From Trichostrongylus colubriformis (Eukaryota; Nematoda; Chromadorea; Rhabditida; Trichostrongylidae), in NCBI GenBank assembly GCA_963978905.1, contig OZ022256.1:29475426-29539425 (forward strand): DNA of 64,000 bases, in the 5' to 3' direction. The stretch's first letter is position 1; every line of letters begins with the position of its first letter. A model generated the notes under the pieces. The model saw only the letters and a list, made by a program, of their open reading frames with translations. It ran no database searches and had not been told where the DNA came from. Position numbers and translations under genes: made by a program. Below, one piece after another: positions 22,101 through 37,100 of this stretch.

Positions 22101-25100
22101 TCCAAGAGATCTGGACAAATATGTCATTACACATCTTCGGAGCAGGTACCTACGACGCATTCGACCCAAACAAGCTAACCCTGTATTGATGAAGGCATCC
22201 TTTTCAATTTTTTGGTATTCATTACTTGTTCTATAGTTTGCATGTGCATTAATAAATGACTGGCTGCATGAAGTCATGCACCATTACCGCAGGGTCACCA
22301 AAAGCTATGTTTGGAGCTGTGATGTGGTTCGAAGCAGACCACTTGCTAAAAATATCAAAAGACCCCACAGTCATGCATGCAGAGATGGAGATTGACTTCC
22401 TAACTAAGCTACTTTCGGTTTAGAGAGAAAGGAAAGAAGGTCATGGTGCCTCAGTTGGAACTAAAGTTCAGGAGAATAAATGAGCGGCAGACATGCACTT
22501 CCTTCAGACCACAATTGACAACAAATACCTCATTGATCGGAACAATGGAGCGTTCTGGAAGAAACCGAGAGCCTTTTCGCCACAAATGACGCCGCTCTTC
22601 AGCTGGCTGTTGCTCCACTTCATCAACGACGGCAAGTCTGAAAATGTTATCCACAGGAAATGTCAATCAAAAGTCTACCATACAAAACAAACCAAAAACA
22701 CAAACCAGAACTTGATTTGGGGACTCTACTTACTTTGGTGGAACATGTGTAATAGCTGTTGATATAATCGACTCGACAGAAACATTGTGTTTACCGCCCT
22801 CATCTTCATCCGAGTCTTCTTTCACCAGTTTCGTGCCTTTAGCTATGTATCCGGGCCGATGCATCATGAGCAACCGTGGCAGCCAGTTCAACATAACGGA
22901 GCGAAACTGAAGATGAGTTTAACTTCAAGGATTTTGAATTCATTGACAGCTTGTAACTGGAGTCGAAGGAGGTCGACTGCGCTTTTGAGCCTTGGCCTAG
23001 AAATTGCTATGATGCGTACAGTCATACAGTCACGAAGCTTATGAAAAACTCTGGGGCAGCTCCTTCAGTCGGTACGAATGTAGGTATGATTTTGGATAGG
23101 ATAGCCGTTACCGAGTGGAAGGCACTACCTGACCAGATTAATGGCATCGGAAAAGAATGAGAGAGAGTTCAGAAGAAGTCATGTATACTCCCCTGTGAAC
23201 TTTTACGTAATCTAGCGGAGTAAGGGGACTGTCATCACATATACCATGCTATCCGAAACACATTTTGATGAATTTCAATTAGTAACTCTATACCACATTT
23301 CCCATCTCGTGTGAGTATGAATTTCGATGATGAAAGTTCAACGCCAGCGTCGTCGCAACCACACAGCAAGCACAGGTGCACATACACAACGCGAAAAAAG
23401 CCCCTAAAAATAAAAATTGGCTAGAAAGGAGGCGACGAATGCTTCGACAGAAGTTCAATACTTTTTCAATGCATAGTATCTGAACACTCTGTAGACAACA
23501 TAGATGCTTGTACAAAACTGCAAGACACCTCACAAAAGATACTCTGTAGACAACATAGCACAAAAGATAGCAGGTGGGAATACTCGGCACCGACGAGAAA
23601 ATCTTAAGTAGCACCAACTACTATGACTCACAATACACTGCACCCCTCAGAATTGGAAATCTGGAAGATGTTTACTATTATACTAAGTCTCACAGTGAGC
23701 TGTTCAGGGAAACATGTGTTCACTTACTGGATCAACACAGGGACTCCTACGCGTCGGGGAAAATAGCCGCTTCACTACGACCCCCCCCCTTTCGTTTGAC
23801 CTCTACCAGTAACTGTGTTGTCGAATTGCATAACTACAGTGTTTTAATGCTATATATTCTTACTTGAAGCAAAAGATATTTACTTCACTTTTCCTGAGAA
23901 ATGCCCTTCGCTTCTCATCTGATTGATGACAAGCTGACCTGTGCAGCTATGAACCCCTTGTCGAGGAATACTCAACTTCCGGTGCACTCTGTCAACTAGA
24001 GCATCACTTCCATTTTCCACTACGCGTGACGCAATGAGCATCACATATGACGCTGCGCATGCATATCCCCACTGCCTTACCCGACTCTTCGTTGTAGCCT
24101 AGACAAACTTGAACCTAGGCTGATACGTGAGGACAAACCAATTTTAGTGCTATTAAGCGTCTCGAGTTGATATTCACAGGCATGAATTCTTCGTGTAAAA
24201 CGATGACTGTACATTTGTACGAACATACCTAAAAACGGAAGAGCCTCCGATGTGGGAGGTGACATTTCAGCCACATAATTTTGGAATATGCAGATGGACA
24301 GCATGATTGTGATCTCTGAAAAGATTACTGAAGGTGAACTGAACAGAGACAGAGGCACATCTTGATTCAGTTCATAGTACAACACCTGCCATAATAGTTT
24401 GGAAAAAAGCCAGGAAAACGACAATCCGCTATTAATCTTCCCAACTCGAAGTATACTCAAATTGTTCTACATAGAAATATACAACATTGAATTCTGCTAA
24501 TTGAGTTCTACAAGTTGCTATAAAAGTTACAAAAATCCCAAGTTTGATCCCTCTTCCCTTGTGAGTTTCCTTAAATGCCATATGGCACTAATCTGAGAGC
24601 ACTCCTGCCACAAATACAACCAGAAGGCAGATGGGAATACTGAAAGTATTCTGCAACTTCTCGAGGTGTTTTCTGTTTCAAAATGAGCAATTGACAGGTA
24701 TTTCCAGAGTTGTTGTTGTCATTAATATTATTTTTATGTATTTCCCGCAGACAATAGTGCATTTCCAGCCACGTTGCTTTGAAACGAATCTCGTGTTCCG
24801 TGTTTTCTCAGTTACAAATCGAATGAACGCTAAGTTCCATCGAAGTCTCGCATACGTCTAGATCCACCCCTCCGTACACTACAATATGCTGCTTCACTGC
24901 TTCACGATCCCAGTTTTCTTTGGCCGATTAGTGCTCATGTTTTCGTATTTTGCAGGATTAGTGTATTCTGTGAAAGACTGAAAAGCCAGCGATGAAAATG
25001 TGCTCCGTTTTAGGTCCCGTTCGGAGTACTACAGGAATGCGGCAGTTTCTGTGCATGGGAGCGAGTCGTTTTCTTTCTTTCGAACTAAATTTCTACTGAC

Positions 25101-28100
25101 TGCTTTTCCTCGTTCATTTTGACGCCTCTTCAATAGTTTATTTCCCGATGCCTTCATCACTCAACCAACATTGTGGCGGTAACCGGGTGGTGTTTGCTTG
25201 GTGCAATACTCCGCTGCGAAGCAGTATAAGCGCGAGAGTACGGAAAAATGTGTTTATGAAAAAAATCCAACGGATTCATACTCGACGTTTCAGCATGGCA
25301 TTGTGTGTGCAATAGCGGGATTCAGTGAGCTGCAAGCGTGTATCTTGGGTCGAAATTGCCCCTTCTGGTGTTTTTAAGTGACTTTTACTATATAATTTAA
25401 GACCTGACAAATCGGCAGTGCTTTTGATCACACCATTAATGCCATAACGTCAGAACGCACCGCACAAGATTTGGCTTCAATACAGGCATGATGGCCACCA
25501 CACTCACGAAAACTCCGCAAGGTTGGCATGTTCATCCGATGTCGAAAGATATCTATTAGGCCAGCTGGTCGAAGCGCACCAATGAAAATTTGAGTGTGGA
25601 GGCCTTATATGCAATGAATGTAGGCCGTTAATACTAGTTTTACCAACAACCACGTGGCAATGAGTATCTCACGATCTGATCGAACTCGATCGTGCAGGGA
25701 TGCCCACTATATTTCTTTCTTGCCTACTAAACAGGCACATTAATGACGCGCTGAAACCGTCGGCCCCCTTACACAGGTGCGGTCTATATGAACTTCAACA
25801 GCAATCATTGCCGATCTTGGTTTACACGTGTGCGCAGCCTGATTGTGAGCAGCATTCGCTAACAGATGCTTAAAGATACCTGATGGCGCGAATTCGGCAA
25901 AACGCGAAATATGCAAGTAGGGTGCTCAGCAATGTAGCACAAGAGAAAGAACAAAACGAAACTGCGAGAAAACCGAGAAATAGGAAACCAAGAACCTTCC
26001 TCTTTGCGCTCCTCTGCGTCACTAGCCGGAGGTAGACTGCAGACAGGCCAGAGGCTCATCAGCAGACAGCGAAAATTGTCCCGCCAGCGCTCGGCTGATG
26101 AACTGCAGAGCGACACGCCGTGTTGCGGAATCGTGATAAGACTTCGAGCCGCGCTTTTTTCAGTGAGAGTTCCGCTACACATGGACTCTCCTGAAGTGGA
26201 AGGTTTGCTTTCAAAGAGCATGCATTCCCATTTCTCGCTTTCTCCTCACCCCTCCCGTCGCCTTTGAGTACTGTGTTTGAAAGGGCTGCAAAATCTACAC
26301 CAGCTACTACCGCATAACTCTATCCTCACCGCAGGCCTGCACTGCCAGCAACTGTAGACAGATAGTTCGCTACAATTGCTGCTGCCCCGAAAGAACAGCA
26401 ATGCGATATTTCTACATGAAAACTCTCGTCAACACGATGCAAGCGGTTTTGCCACAAAATGCTCGAGATTGGATGAGAAGTACTGCCTCCCACCGTACAT
26501 CAAATTCGGGCAAAATGTGAAAAAGTGGTGTATATGACGGGAGAGGTGATCAGTAGTATGGCGATGAAGGAAAAACGGAAGTAAATGACAAGAAAATGAC
26601 AAGACTCTTCTCTAACGGCGAGGACACTGAACAGAACGGAGTTGCCATCGCAGTAGCGGATGCCCTCAAAGATTGCGTCTGCGCCGCGAACAGGATCAAC
26701 GGTGGAATCATGGCAGTTAGCTTGGATACAGAGCTGGGGTACTGGACCATAGTAAGTGTATACGCACCGTCCGGTTGTCCCGAACACGAGAAAGACGAGT
26801 TCTACCTAAGCCTTGACGACGCCATCAGTCAGTTTCGGAAGGCGATTACCTCACCGTAGCTGGTGATCTGAACTGTCACGTCGGTAGAGAAGGGGCATAG
26901 GAAGGGTGCACGGAGGCAAAGGACTCGGGTAAGAAACCGTGAGGGAGAAAGGATACTGCACGTGGCTACGGCCCATGTAGCGGTCTGCAGCACGTACTTC
27001 GCGAAGAGAGAGTCAAAAGGTAATCTATAGCAGTGGAGAGAGACAAACGGGAGTCGACTACTCATACGAAGATCAGCCCTCAAAACTGTAAAAGACATCA
27101 ACGTACTACCAGGAGAGGAACTCACCACCCAACATGGACGCCTCCTAGCAGACATAGCCATAGAGCTCCCTAAGAAAACAAGGCTCAAGACTGAACGGCT
27201 AATCAGATGGTGGAAGCTGCACAAACAGAAAAGGGATGATCTCGAAAGAAGGATACTGGATATCAGCCCCCAGACCCTAACGGGCCGACTGGAGACTTGG
27301 AACAGAGCAGCTAAGATGATTCTGAAATGCGCGAAGGAAACGCTGGGTGAAACCCGAGGTGGCTTCAACGAGACAAAGCAGCGTAGTTCTGGAGTGAGAA
27401 GGTTCATAGGGTAGTGAAACAGAAGAAGGAAGCATACAAATAGAAAACGAAGAGCCCAGAACACCTCAACACCTACAAACGCTGCAAGAGGCTTGCCAAA
27501 GCAGCTGTGGCCAAAACAAAGAATACATAAATGGATGCCTTGCACGAAAGGTTGGATGGGAAAGAAGCAGAAAAGTTCGTCTTCAAGCTGGCTGAAGCGA
27601 GACATCGAGCCACCCGAGACATCGGGGTGGTCAAGGCGGTAAAGAGCAGCGAGAGAACCATTCTGAGAAAACCAGCCGAGGTCAAAAGGAGATGGCGGAA
27701 TTACTCCAGTAAGAAAAGCCAAGAGCAGGAGGCTACGGCTGGCTCCATCCTCCCTTGAACAGCGGGAGAAGTTAGCCGGGTGCTGGGAAAAATGAAGAAT
27801 GGAAAGGACGCTGGTCCAGATGGAGTACTAATAGAGACATAAATGGCACTTGGAGAGTACGGAGTAAAGTGGCTTACAAGCTTCCTGGACATGGTGTCGG
27901 CCAGAGGAAAAATTCCGGTGGTGTGGAGGACTAGTACCATCATTCCCATATTCAAGCAGAAGTGGGACGCAATGGAGTGCTCCAACTACCGTGGAATAAA
28001 GTTGACAGCTCATACCATGAAATTATACGAGCGGCTGATTGACTTGAGACTGAGGGAACTAGTCACCACATCTCATGAGCAGTTCGGGTTCATGCCTGAG

Positions 28101-31100
28101 CGCTCCACCACGGATGCCATCTTCATCCTTAGATAAGTGATGGAAAAGTACCGTGAAAAGCGTAAGCCCTGCTACCTAGCCTTCCTTGACCTTGAAAGGC
28201 TTTCGACTGTCTGCGACGGCCAGTAATCTGGAACACGCTTAGAGAACGACAGATACCAGAGCACCTGGTCGCTCTTAAACAGAACATGTACGATGGGGCT
28301 AAGGCGGTCATACGCACCCCGTAGAACTGACAGCGGAAGTAGAGAACTCGGTAGGGGTACGCCAAGGCTTAGCTCTAGGCCCGTTCCTCTTCCTGCTCAC
28401 CCTTGATGGCATGGTGAAAGACCTCATGGAGGGAACACCTCAGGGAGGGACCATTCTCTACGCTGACGACATTGCCTTGATAGCGGATACCAAGGAAGAA
28501 CTTCAGGCGAAGGTGCAGAGATGGCAAGCAAAGCTAGCAGAGAACGGCCTACGAGTAAACGTTGAGAAGACGAACTTTCTAAGCTCCAAGGACTGTCCGG
28601 AGTCTTTCGTGGACTGCCATGGAGAAAGCATCGACAGGTTTCAGGACTTCCGATACCTGGAAAGTGATATAGCCGAGGATGGTACGGTAGATCAGGCCGT
28701 GAAAGCTCGAATAAATACGGCATGGCTGAAATGGAGAGAGTCCACAGGATTCCGCTGCGATCGACGGTGCTCCAGGACTATAAAGGGCAAGGTATAACGA
28801 TCGGTGATGATACCTGCAATGCTCTAGGCCAACGAGTGGTGGCCCATAACAAAGAACTTTGTGAAGCTACATTTCGCTGAATGAGGATGCTGAGATGGGC
28901 ATGTGGCTGCACGCGGCTCGACAGGGTCAGAAACGAGAACGTCAGGGCAGTCATGCAGACGGCACCGGTCCAGCTGAAGTTGAGGGAGCAGCGGCTAAGG
29001 TGCTATGGGCACGTGCTGAGAAGGTCGGCAGAGCACCCAATTGAGAAGGCGCTAAAATTCGAAGTACCCGGTAAGCGACCACGAGGAGCCCCAAAGGAAA
29101 GGGAGAGACGTCATCAAAACGGACCTCACGGAAGTAAAAGCCACAGCAGAGGATGCCTCGGATAGAAGAAAGTGGCGGCAACCGACAAGAACAGCGGACC
29201 CCGCAACGGCGTGAGACTGACGCTAGGGAGAAGAAGAAGAGGCCTTTCAGATTCGTCATTTTCTTGCGCGGCCTGACTACTTTCTCCTTTGTGCTGCACT
29301 CCAGCACCTCACTGCAAGAAAGATGCTCAATTATGAAGATTTTAATCGATAACTAAACAACTGTCTTCGAGTGAAAGCCAAAGCACTCCGCTGAAGACAT
29401 CAGAGAAGTGTGAAAAAATGGCGGACTACATACATAACGTAATAGTAATTGCTTCAGCTCTTATGTGTCTTCCTGTTTTGAAAATCACAATGTGATGGGC
29501 CGAAACCGCGAGGACTTCACTGACGTTCTTATCCTTAGAAACCACAGATCAACATGTAAGTTGTATCTCACGTTGAAACTATATTCGTATTCCGCAGGTT
29601 AAACTCTGCATAAGCCTCTGATATAGAACAGAAAAGAGTGCCGTACTTTTCAAATCACCTGCTAGGTAGGTGAGGGTGACAGCTGGTGTAGTGAGGAGTG
29701 AGGCAGCTCTCTTTAACATTCGCGCAGCACTCCCCAAAAGTAATAAATGGGCAGCAAACGCTTCATGCCCTTCTTATATCTGGATAAATTCAAGTCAATG
29801 CAGATCAAATGTTAAATTCCAAGGGCTCTGAAACTGACACTGGCACTTACACATCTTTGCTGCCGACCAAGTGTTTGTTCGAAAGAAAAAACTGGGAATG
29901 ATAGTGAAACTTCATCGATACTGAAGATTGTAGCGTTCATGAGAGAGGTAAATATTCAACATGAAAGAGAATTTCACACTCACGTAGAGACATTTTCTCT
30001 CCAGCATCTGGTGGCAACGTAAAACCTATCAGCGTGAGCATAGTTATCAAGATACAGGGCAGGATGAGGTTGAATGCTAAATCGAGCATTATAAGTGGAA
30101 AGCACAGCAGCATAGACAGATTCTTGACGCACCGTAGTACAACACTCTCCTCCGAATGATAAATGTGAAAACAACATCGTAGTAGGGTTCTGGACAACAC
30201 TGATAATGCTGTATGTTTTGAACAACAGACGTAGCTGAAACATTTCTTTATATCCTGTAGAAGCAGAAGTATTCCAGTACATAAATATCACCTACTGACG
30301 TCTTTTGGGTCTTCGGCGTAGGGGTGTGTGCAGATATGACAGCGAATCACTTCGCGGCGTTTTACTCGCGGTGCCACCAGTACGACTTGCGATTCGATCG
30401 CTCATGGGACCCGGCAGAGCATGGCTGCGTCACCTCTGCGCTTCCATCCGTGCCACCCTGCCTCGCTTGAAGGCTGCTATGCGCTGCCACTGGAATTTGC
30501 ACCCGCCATGCCGCTCGTCGCGGGCGGCCACGCGATTCGCTGTCAAATCTGCACACACCCCTTTAGGGTCTTCGGCGTAACCATAAACACGTTGAGCTTC
30601 GCTCTACAAATTTTTATTTTGGGACCGTTGGGATCCTGACCATGACGTCCTTCAAAGCAAATGCGGAAAGCAGAGTGATAAACATCGTTAGAAGTAATCT
30701 CGGTCAAGTGTGAATGACTGTGAATATGAGAGATACTCAGCAGTACATCAATGCAAAGAACGGAGCGAAACGATCAAAAATGTTGCAGGCAGAATCCTCT
30801 CTCACGGGCACCGCTGAAGGAGGTGATGAACGTGGCTAGGTCAGCCAAACCACACAGCTGCGAGCGAACGCTTTTCCGCCCCCACAGCTACTCGACCATC
30901 GGAAGCCATGCGATCGAAGCACGTCCAGACAAGCTGTTAAAGACAGTGTTAGGGATAATATCGGTGCTATGAAACCCCGTAAAAGAGGATATTCACTTGA
31001 AACCTAGGAGGAATCTGCGGCGAGATCCCTCTAGAAAAAAGCACCCCAGAGCTGTGGCGGAGGCGACCTTTTTGCCTCTAGTCTCTTGGTTCGTTCCGCC

Positions 31101-34100
31101 TCCTACGAACGACTTGCAGAGGAATGACTGAGGTGTAGAGCAATGAGCATGATGGCAGAATGAAACTCATCGTGTCGTATTCATGCTGTATCGATCGAGA
31201 TGATGTGGTGCTTGATGTCTAAGTTGTCGTGGTGAACACGTTCACCGGTCACTATCAGAGATTGGAATGAACGATGCAACCGAGTTACCCTTACTACTGC
31301 CTATGAAGGCAATTTACTTGTATCATTCATTCCGCTCTTTGATAGTGACCAGTAGACGTTTTCACCACAAAAATCGACACGGCAAACAGCGACAGAGGAT
31401 GGCATGCAATGCTACCACTGCTATCATCGCTAGGTATGCAATGTTTCCTCACAACCTGCATCTGTGAGGGAGGGGAGTTTAAACTGTGTGGCAGACAGGG
31501 AGGTCGAGGCTTCATTCCTTCTTCTGTGGCCCCAATAATCAAGGCGTTTCGGTGCTGTGTTCTGTTCCACTCTGCTGAGTCACCCTTATTCATCGAAATA
31601 CCACTGAACCACCGTATCACGGTGGAAAGAGTTAATTTAACCTCTTTAGTCTCTAGCTCCCACAATAATTGCCCTCCAATGGGAGTACCTTGCTGGCACG
31701 TTGATAATCACTAAGAGTGAGCACATCATGCTTCGGCAAGCTTTGTTGTCTATCTTATTGTTATTTGCTTTTTTTTTGCTTTTTTTTGGCGAGAGCTGCT
31801 TTTTTTGGCGTGGGGGCCTGTTGGCTGTCTGGGTTGGTCTAACTACAAGTCCAGAAGTAGGAGCTTTGAAGTTTATGAGCTTCTGCGTTCATCCATTGGT
31901 GTATAACCATGCGGGGAACACGGAGTAGAAAAAGACCAGCCATTTTCAAACTCCCGTAAGGTGACCGATAATTACCCTCAATGAAGCCTAACGGATGTAG
32001 TGTAGGCCATCGCCCACAATCGCGCCGCATGCGCTTGCCGGTGAGTCTTTTCTCCTCCCACCTTATGCACAAGGCGAGGATCAAATTTCGATATTTTCGA
32101 TTTGGCGCAGCCAATCAAGCCATTCACGCCTCCATATGAATATGTTTATTCGTTTAGGACCATGATAGCACTCACTTGCTATTGATTGGCTTTAGCAGTA
32201 TTGGGCCAAACTATGGTGTGTTCGAAAGCCCAGTTTTGCATAGATGTACTTCGCAAGTAGAGAATTAGTCAGCGTCATGAGATTCACATTGTTCTATTGC
32301 ACATTTCTTTATGGAGCAACATGGACATGGAAAAGGTACAAAAATATCCGAGAGGCTAAGTAACCAGCTACAAAAACATCCGAAAGGCCAAGTAATTTAC
32401 TTAAAACACTGTGATAACATGAAATATATACACAAAGAAATAATTACCTGTGAGCTCCCATTCGCCATTTTGAATATAACTTGAAAGATCGAAGCCATTA
32501 TCGTCCACGTCTAGATGGAGCTTGGAGCCGTCAAATGTCCATGAGCCAAACTTGAATGCAAATGTTGCTACGATTGTGTCTCAAGAGATATGAGAGGAGA
32601 CGCCGCATATATCTTACGAATCAAGCTATCTTCTGCCGAGGAGGACAAGAAGTCGTGAGTGTAAGTCTAGGTGACTTCGTATGAACCCCATTCTTCAGAG
32701 TTGGAGTGACCATAAGTAAATTATGTATTGTTATAATTATCACTTCAGAATTAGGTACTGCTAACAGCTCCGTTCTGAATCCTTCCTACATTTTGGAGGC
32801 TCGCTGGCAGGCTTTTTGAGACTGCTATAACACGAGTCAAAAGCTCAGAAATGTGTCATACCGTGCATATACCACGAACGTTCCTTGACTTGAACTTAAC
32901 ATGTGAGCGAGCAAAGGGTGATATCGCAGTGAGAGGAGAGGGCATCCCACTACGAAAATCAAAAATGATGTTCGTGGTGGGATGCCCTCTTCACTCATTG
33001 CGATAGCACCCATTGCTCGCTTGAAGGAGAGAGGAACCTATTCATTCCTTCATTAAGGCTTCGGGCAAAAATATACTCTTGAGTGTAGTGATTGACCCCT
33101 CAAAGATCCTTACAAAATTCCCAGATATGTCACTTCTATGAAATGCCTGCATTCTCCTCATTACGCACCGAGCAACGTTATTTTCTAACTGTACACTTCT
33201 GCAACCTTCCAGTAGCTGTTCTGCCAAATCCGGTTGAGATGACTCTGAGAAGCGTTCTCATTATGAAGTGAGCAAATGTGAGCATACAGGCACCCACATC
33301 AGGTTTCAGCTTGAAATCTCAAAACAAATCAGTCTTCTATTTTTTCACTGCTTTCGACATGACGGAAAATGACATAGTCATCTCTTTCTCTTCTCGTTTC
33401 AATTGTGCTCGATGAAATGTATTGCAGATGCAGTGCCATCATTTTTCGAGTAACAGGAAAAGGAAAATTACTATCAGACCTCGGAAAAGGTAAGCTCAGT
33501 CAGAAAAAAGGCTGAAATTTTTCCACTTATCAAAAGTCAAATTGTCCAAATGACAGATGTTTGGCTGGCTCTGGCAGCTTAAAATTATGACATTTCGGGA
33601 AGCCTAATGTGTCAACAAAAATCATTGGGTTATAAAGGAGTACAAGTCGTTCATGGGAAATTGGGAAGGCATCGCTTATGGTCGGGGAGCATCGCGAAAA
33701 TGAGCTAAATGAGCTTCGTCATAAGGCGGGCGAGTAGACTGGAGTAAGCGACTTCTCCATGCAGAATATAGTACATTTACCTCTCTTACTAATTTTTTCC
33801 GTGAAAGTTCTTCTTCCTAATGAGCGGAGTTGAACTCTGATGGCTTGACTAGCTGCCGAACACCTCATAAAAATGGGCTTCAATTTCGGAGGACAAGCAT
33901 CATATTATGATGTTTATGGTGCGTGCTCGAGAAGTCCACTAAGCTTTTTGTTTCCGAAAAGGTGAACGCCATCACTGCCAGAATATCATGCTCCTCTCTC
34001 GTCATGCGTGTCATAATCGCCACCAAAATTTTGTTTTCGTGCGAAATAATGCGCAAATTTATGCAACCTGGAGCGCTCGAGAAGAATAAAGCCATCACCA

Positions 34101-37100
34101 AATGGTCTTTCTACTCTGACAGTTCCGAACAGCCCCGACCTCTTTCTCACTAAGAATATGTGACACTTGCAAGCGTAAAGGATCCATGCTGAAAGTGGGT
34201 ACTCGAATGCAGTGGTTCAAACAGACGATCGTGAAAGGAATCACCCATGGAAGCCCAAGATTCTGCCTCCTCTTCAAATCGCTTTACAAGATATAATACA
34301 TAAACTGAAACACATGAAGAATCGAGAAATATCTTTTGTTCCAAAGCAGAAATCGAAAAATTGAAGAAGAGCAATTAGATTAAATTCTTCGTGCATCATC
34401 TGAGTAGCCGTCAACAGGCGAATTTCTGTGCCCAATGTTGATTTGCCTCTTACCCTGCTTCCTTGATCACATGACAGCCACCTCCTTGTTCCTGAAGCCC
34501 CTGTGGCCGTTCCCACTCGAACGCCCTACACGTCCTCAGGCTGGATGAGGAGGCTGTATATCAACCGGAGCCTTTTTTCAGGTGAAACTTTGCATGCAGC
34601 CTTGCTAAGCAAAGACAATATGCAGTCCATACCATTGCGCTTGGTAGGGCGTGGTCCACAGACTTGGATGAGATCGCGGCGTTAGAATACACTAAAACCT
34701 CCGAACAGCTTACTTCGGCTGTATTTCTTAATTATCTGATATTATTGTGCACAACGACGCCCGTTCCCGATGTTGTAAGCGAGGTTCATTGCAACTATTC
34801 GATTTCGACGAAACTGGGTGCTTTGCCTAAAGGAATCAACCACGGAAAAATGAGTTTTTGTATTACCATATGTTTGTGTTGCACTTGCCTAATGTGGGCC
34901 TCATGACTAATTTCACGCGAAAATGTGAATCTGGCTAAGACACAGCACCATAAAGTACGTCCGGATGGGCGGGGCCTCTGATTAAAAGCCGTGATCGGAG
35001 ACGCATTGTAGGAATGGAAAGTTAAGTAAACAGTCCAACTCTCCGTTCACAATGGCGGCGGACGACGAGACGAAGCTTTTACTCGGAAGCCCCGCCCACC
35101 CGGACGTACTTGGTGGTGCTGTATCTCAGCCAGATTCACATTTTTCGCGTAAAATTTTGAATGAGGCCCGCATAAGGCAAATATAACATAAACATATGGG
35201 TGACAGATGAACTCATTTCCCGTGGACGATTCCTTTAAAGAATAAACAGGAATCAAAAAAGGGAAATTGCAAAAGCGCAGAAAACACTAAGATAAAAGGT
35301 GATTTCAGCTAGACCGTACAATAATCATGCAAATCGAATTAGTTGCACTGAAAGCCGCCCATCTCGTCGGCACTCAACATAATAATTTAGAAATACGAAG
35401 AAAAACAGCCAAAATTGCCTATTTTGCGGACAACTGTTAAGCGTGCTCTGATGTCAACGCGTTGAAAGCCTAGTCAGTGGGTCACGCCCTATCTAGCGCC
35501 GTGATATACATTGCAATTAGTATAAGGGTAACAAAAGAATGTGATTACCCATTCCTCCACATCATGGCACCAAGTGAACCAGAATCTTAATAAACTTTAT
35601 ACATATGGGTTGAGCAAAGACAACTTTCAGGCTTTCCGAAGGTATAAAGGACCATTCGTTGGATGAACTCATAGTCCTTCCTGCTCTTTCTGATTTGTTG
35701 GGTATTCCAACTTCCTTCGCGGCTACATTATTTTGCACCATCGAGAAAGTGGCATTTTTTGAACAACTGGAAAGATTATTTTGCGATTTCAAGATGAAGT
35801 TTGATGTGGATGGATGGATGGATGGATGGATGCGCGCTCACATGTGCTACATCTTTCATTTATAGAGGTTCCCAGAAACATTTTGGTGCGAGAATTTTTC
35901 GGACAATGTGTAGATCATCATGCATCGTATTGTAGAATGGTTCAATACGTCATAGGCGAGGCTGGTACTTGAAATGGTTTGTTCCCATGACTTTCTGAAC
36001 ATGTGGACTAATCAGCCGCGCTTGACAAGACAAGGAACTTATGTATATACGGTTCCCTCACACCTTTACCTTTGATCACCACGTGAAGATGTCTAGGGTG
36101 CTTTTTAGTAATTCGTTAAAGGGAGCGCGTTTGTTACATGAGCGCAAATCAAAGCTAACAAAAATTTGCACGTCCCACCTTGAGAAAACACTCCTGTATG
36201 TCGAATGGAAACCATGCTACGGCGATTCGACATGAAATTCGAAATATGCCTGAAATTCCCAGTAGTACGGCAAAGTTGTCAAAATACAGAATGCTGCTGA
36301 GGTTTGTTCATATATCCTTACCAGGAGGTATCCAGTTGACCATCCCATCTGGATAAACTAATACATTCGACTGAAAAGAGCTGTCAAACTGTGGGTCGGC
36401 ACTATTGTATAGTAGAACATCCGGCGTCCACAGTTGAGATTTCCTTAATTCTACTGTGATTCCAATGGGAATTTTTCTCACTTCTACAATTATCACTTAT
36501 GCCTATCCTTGCCTATACATTACACCTGCGCAAAGAAAAAAAGAAAGAAAAAAGGAAAGAGTTAAAGAAATGTAAACGTTATAAATTAGTATGGTTCATT
36601 TTGCCTCTATTATCATACGAACCACTGTGTTTTCCATGCTGTCCTGTAGGCTCATAGGTGAGTTATTATGCATAGAAAACTAAAGAATAAATTGAGGGGG
36701 GTTCGAAAAACTAATATATGGCCAACTCTCCTAATATCGGATTACATCGTACAAGCATTTCCCTTGCGTCTACACAACCTCCGTTCCTTTACTACACATG
36801 TACAGCGCTACATAAAGTCCCAGTTTATCTAACAGACAGTTCTAGCTGTAAATGGGTTCGTAAAACGAAGAATATATCACAGTGCAGTACACAGTGAAGT
36901 ACATACTCGTGATGAGTATGTACTGCACCGTGATCACCGCCCGAAAGCATAAAAGAAAATGAGTGTAAACATCCATAAAAAAAACGTACTTGAACCGCAG
37001 ATCGGCTACGCCGTCATAATTTTTCGGATCCCATTCTAGAGAGTAGTCGTGCCATGACAGTTTCAACCACGCATTCACATCCACGAGCTGGTTTTTCTCA

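Noticed and set aside
26829..27722. 297-aa minus-strand frame, longest on that strand here
   Set aside because: It is antisense to the RTE LINE linker/RT region, has no domain, and its length follows from the composition of the LINE sequence.
32448..32567. Loss of the second Cys-loop cysteine in the nAChR (apparent Cys to Phe before the FGSW motif)
   Set aside because: This appeared only when exon 5 was started at the TAG at 32568. Exon 4 at 36179-36249 supplies QECFLK with the Cys, and exon 5 then starts in phase at TTTGGC (32550).
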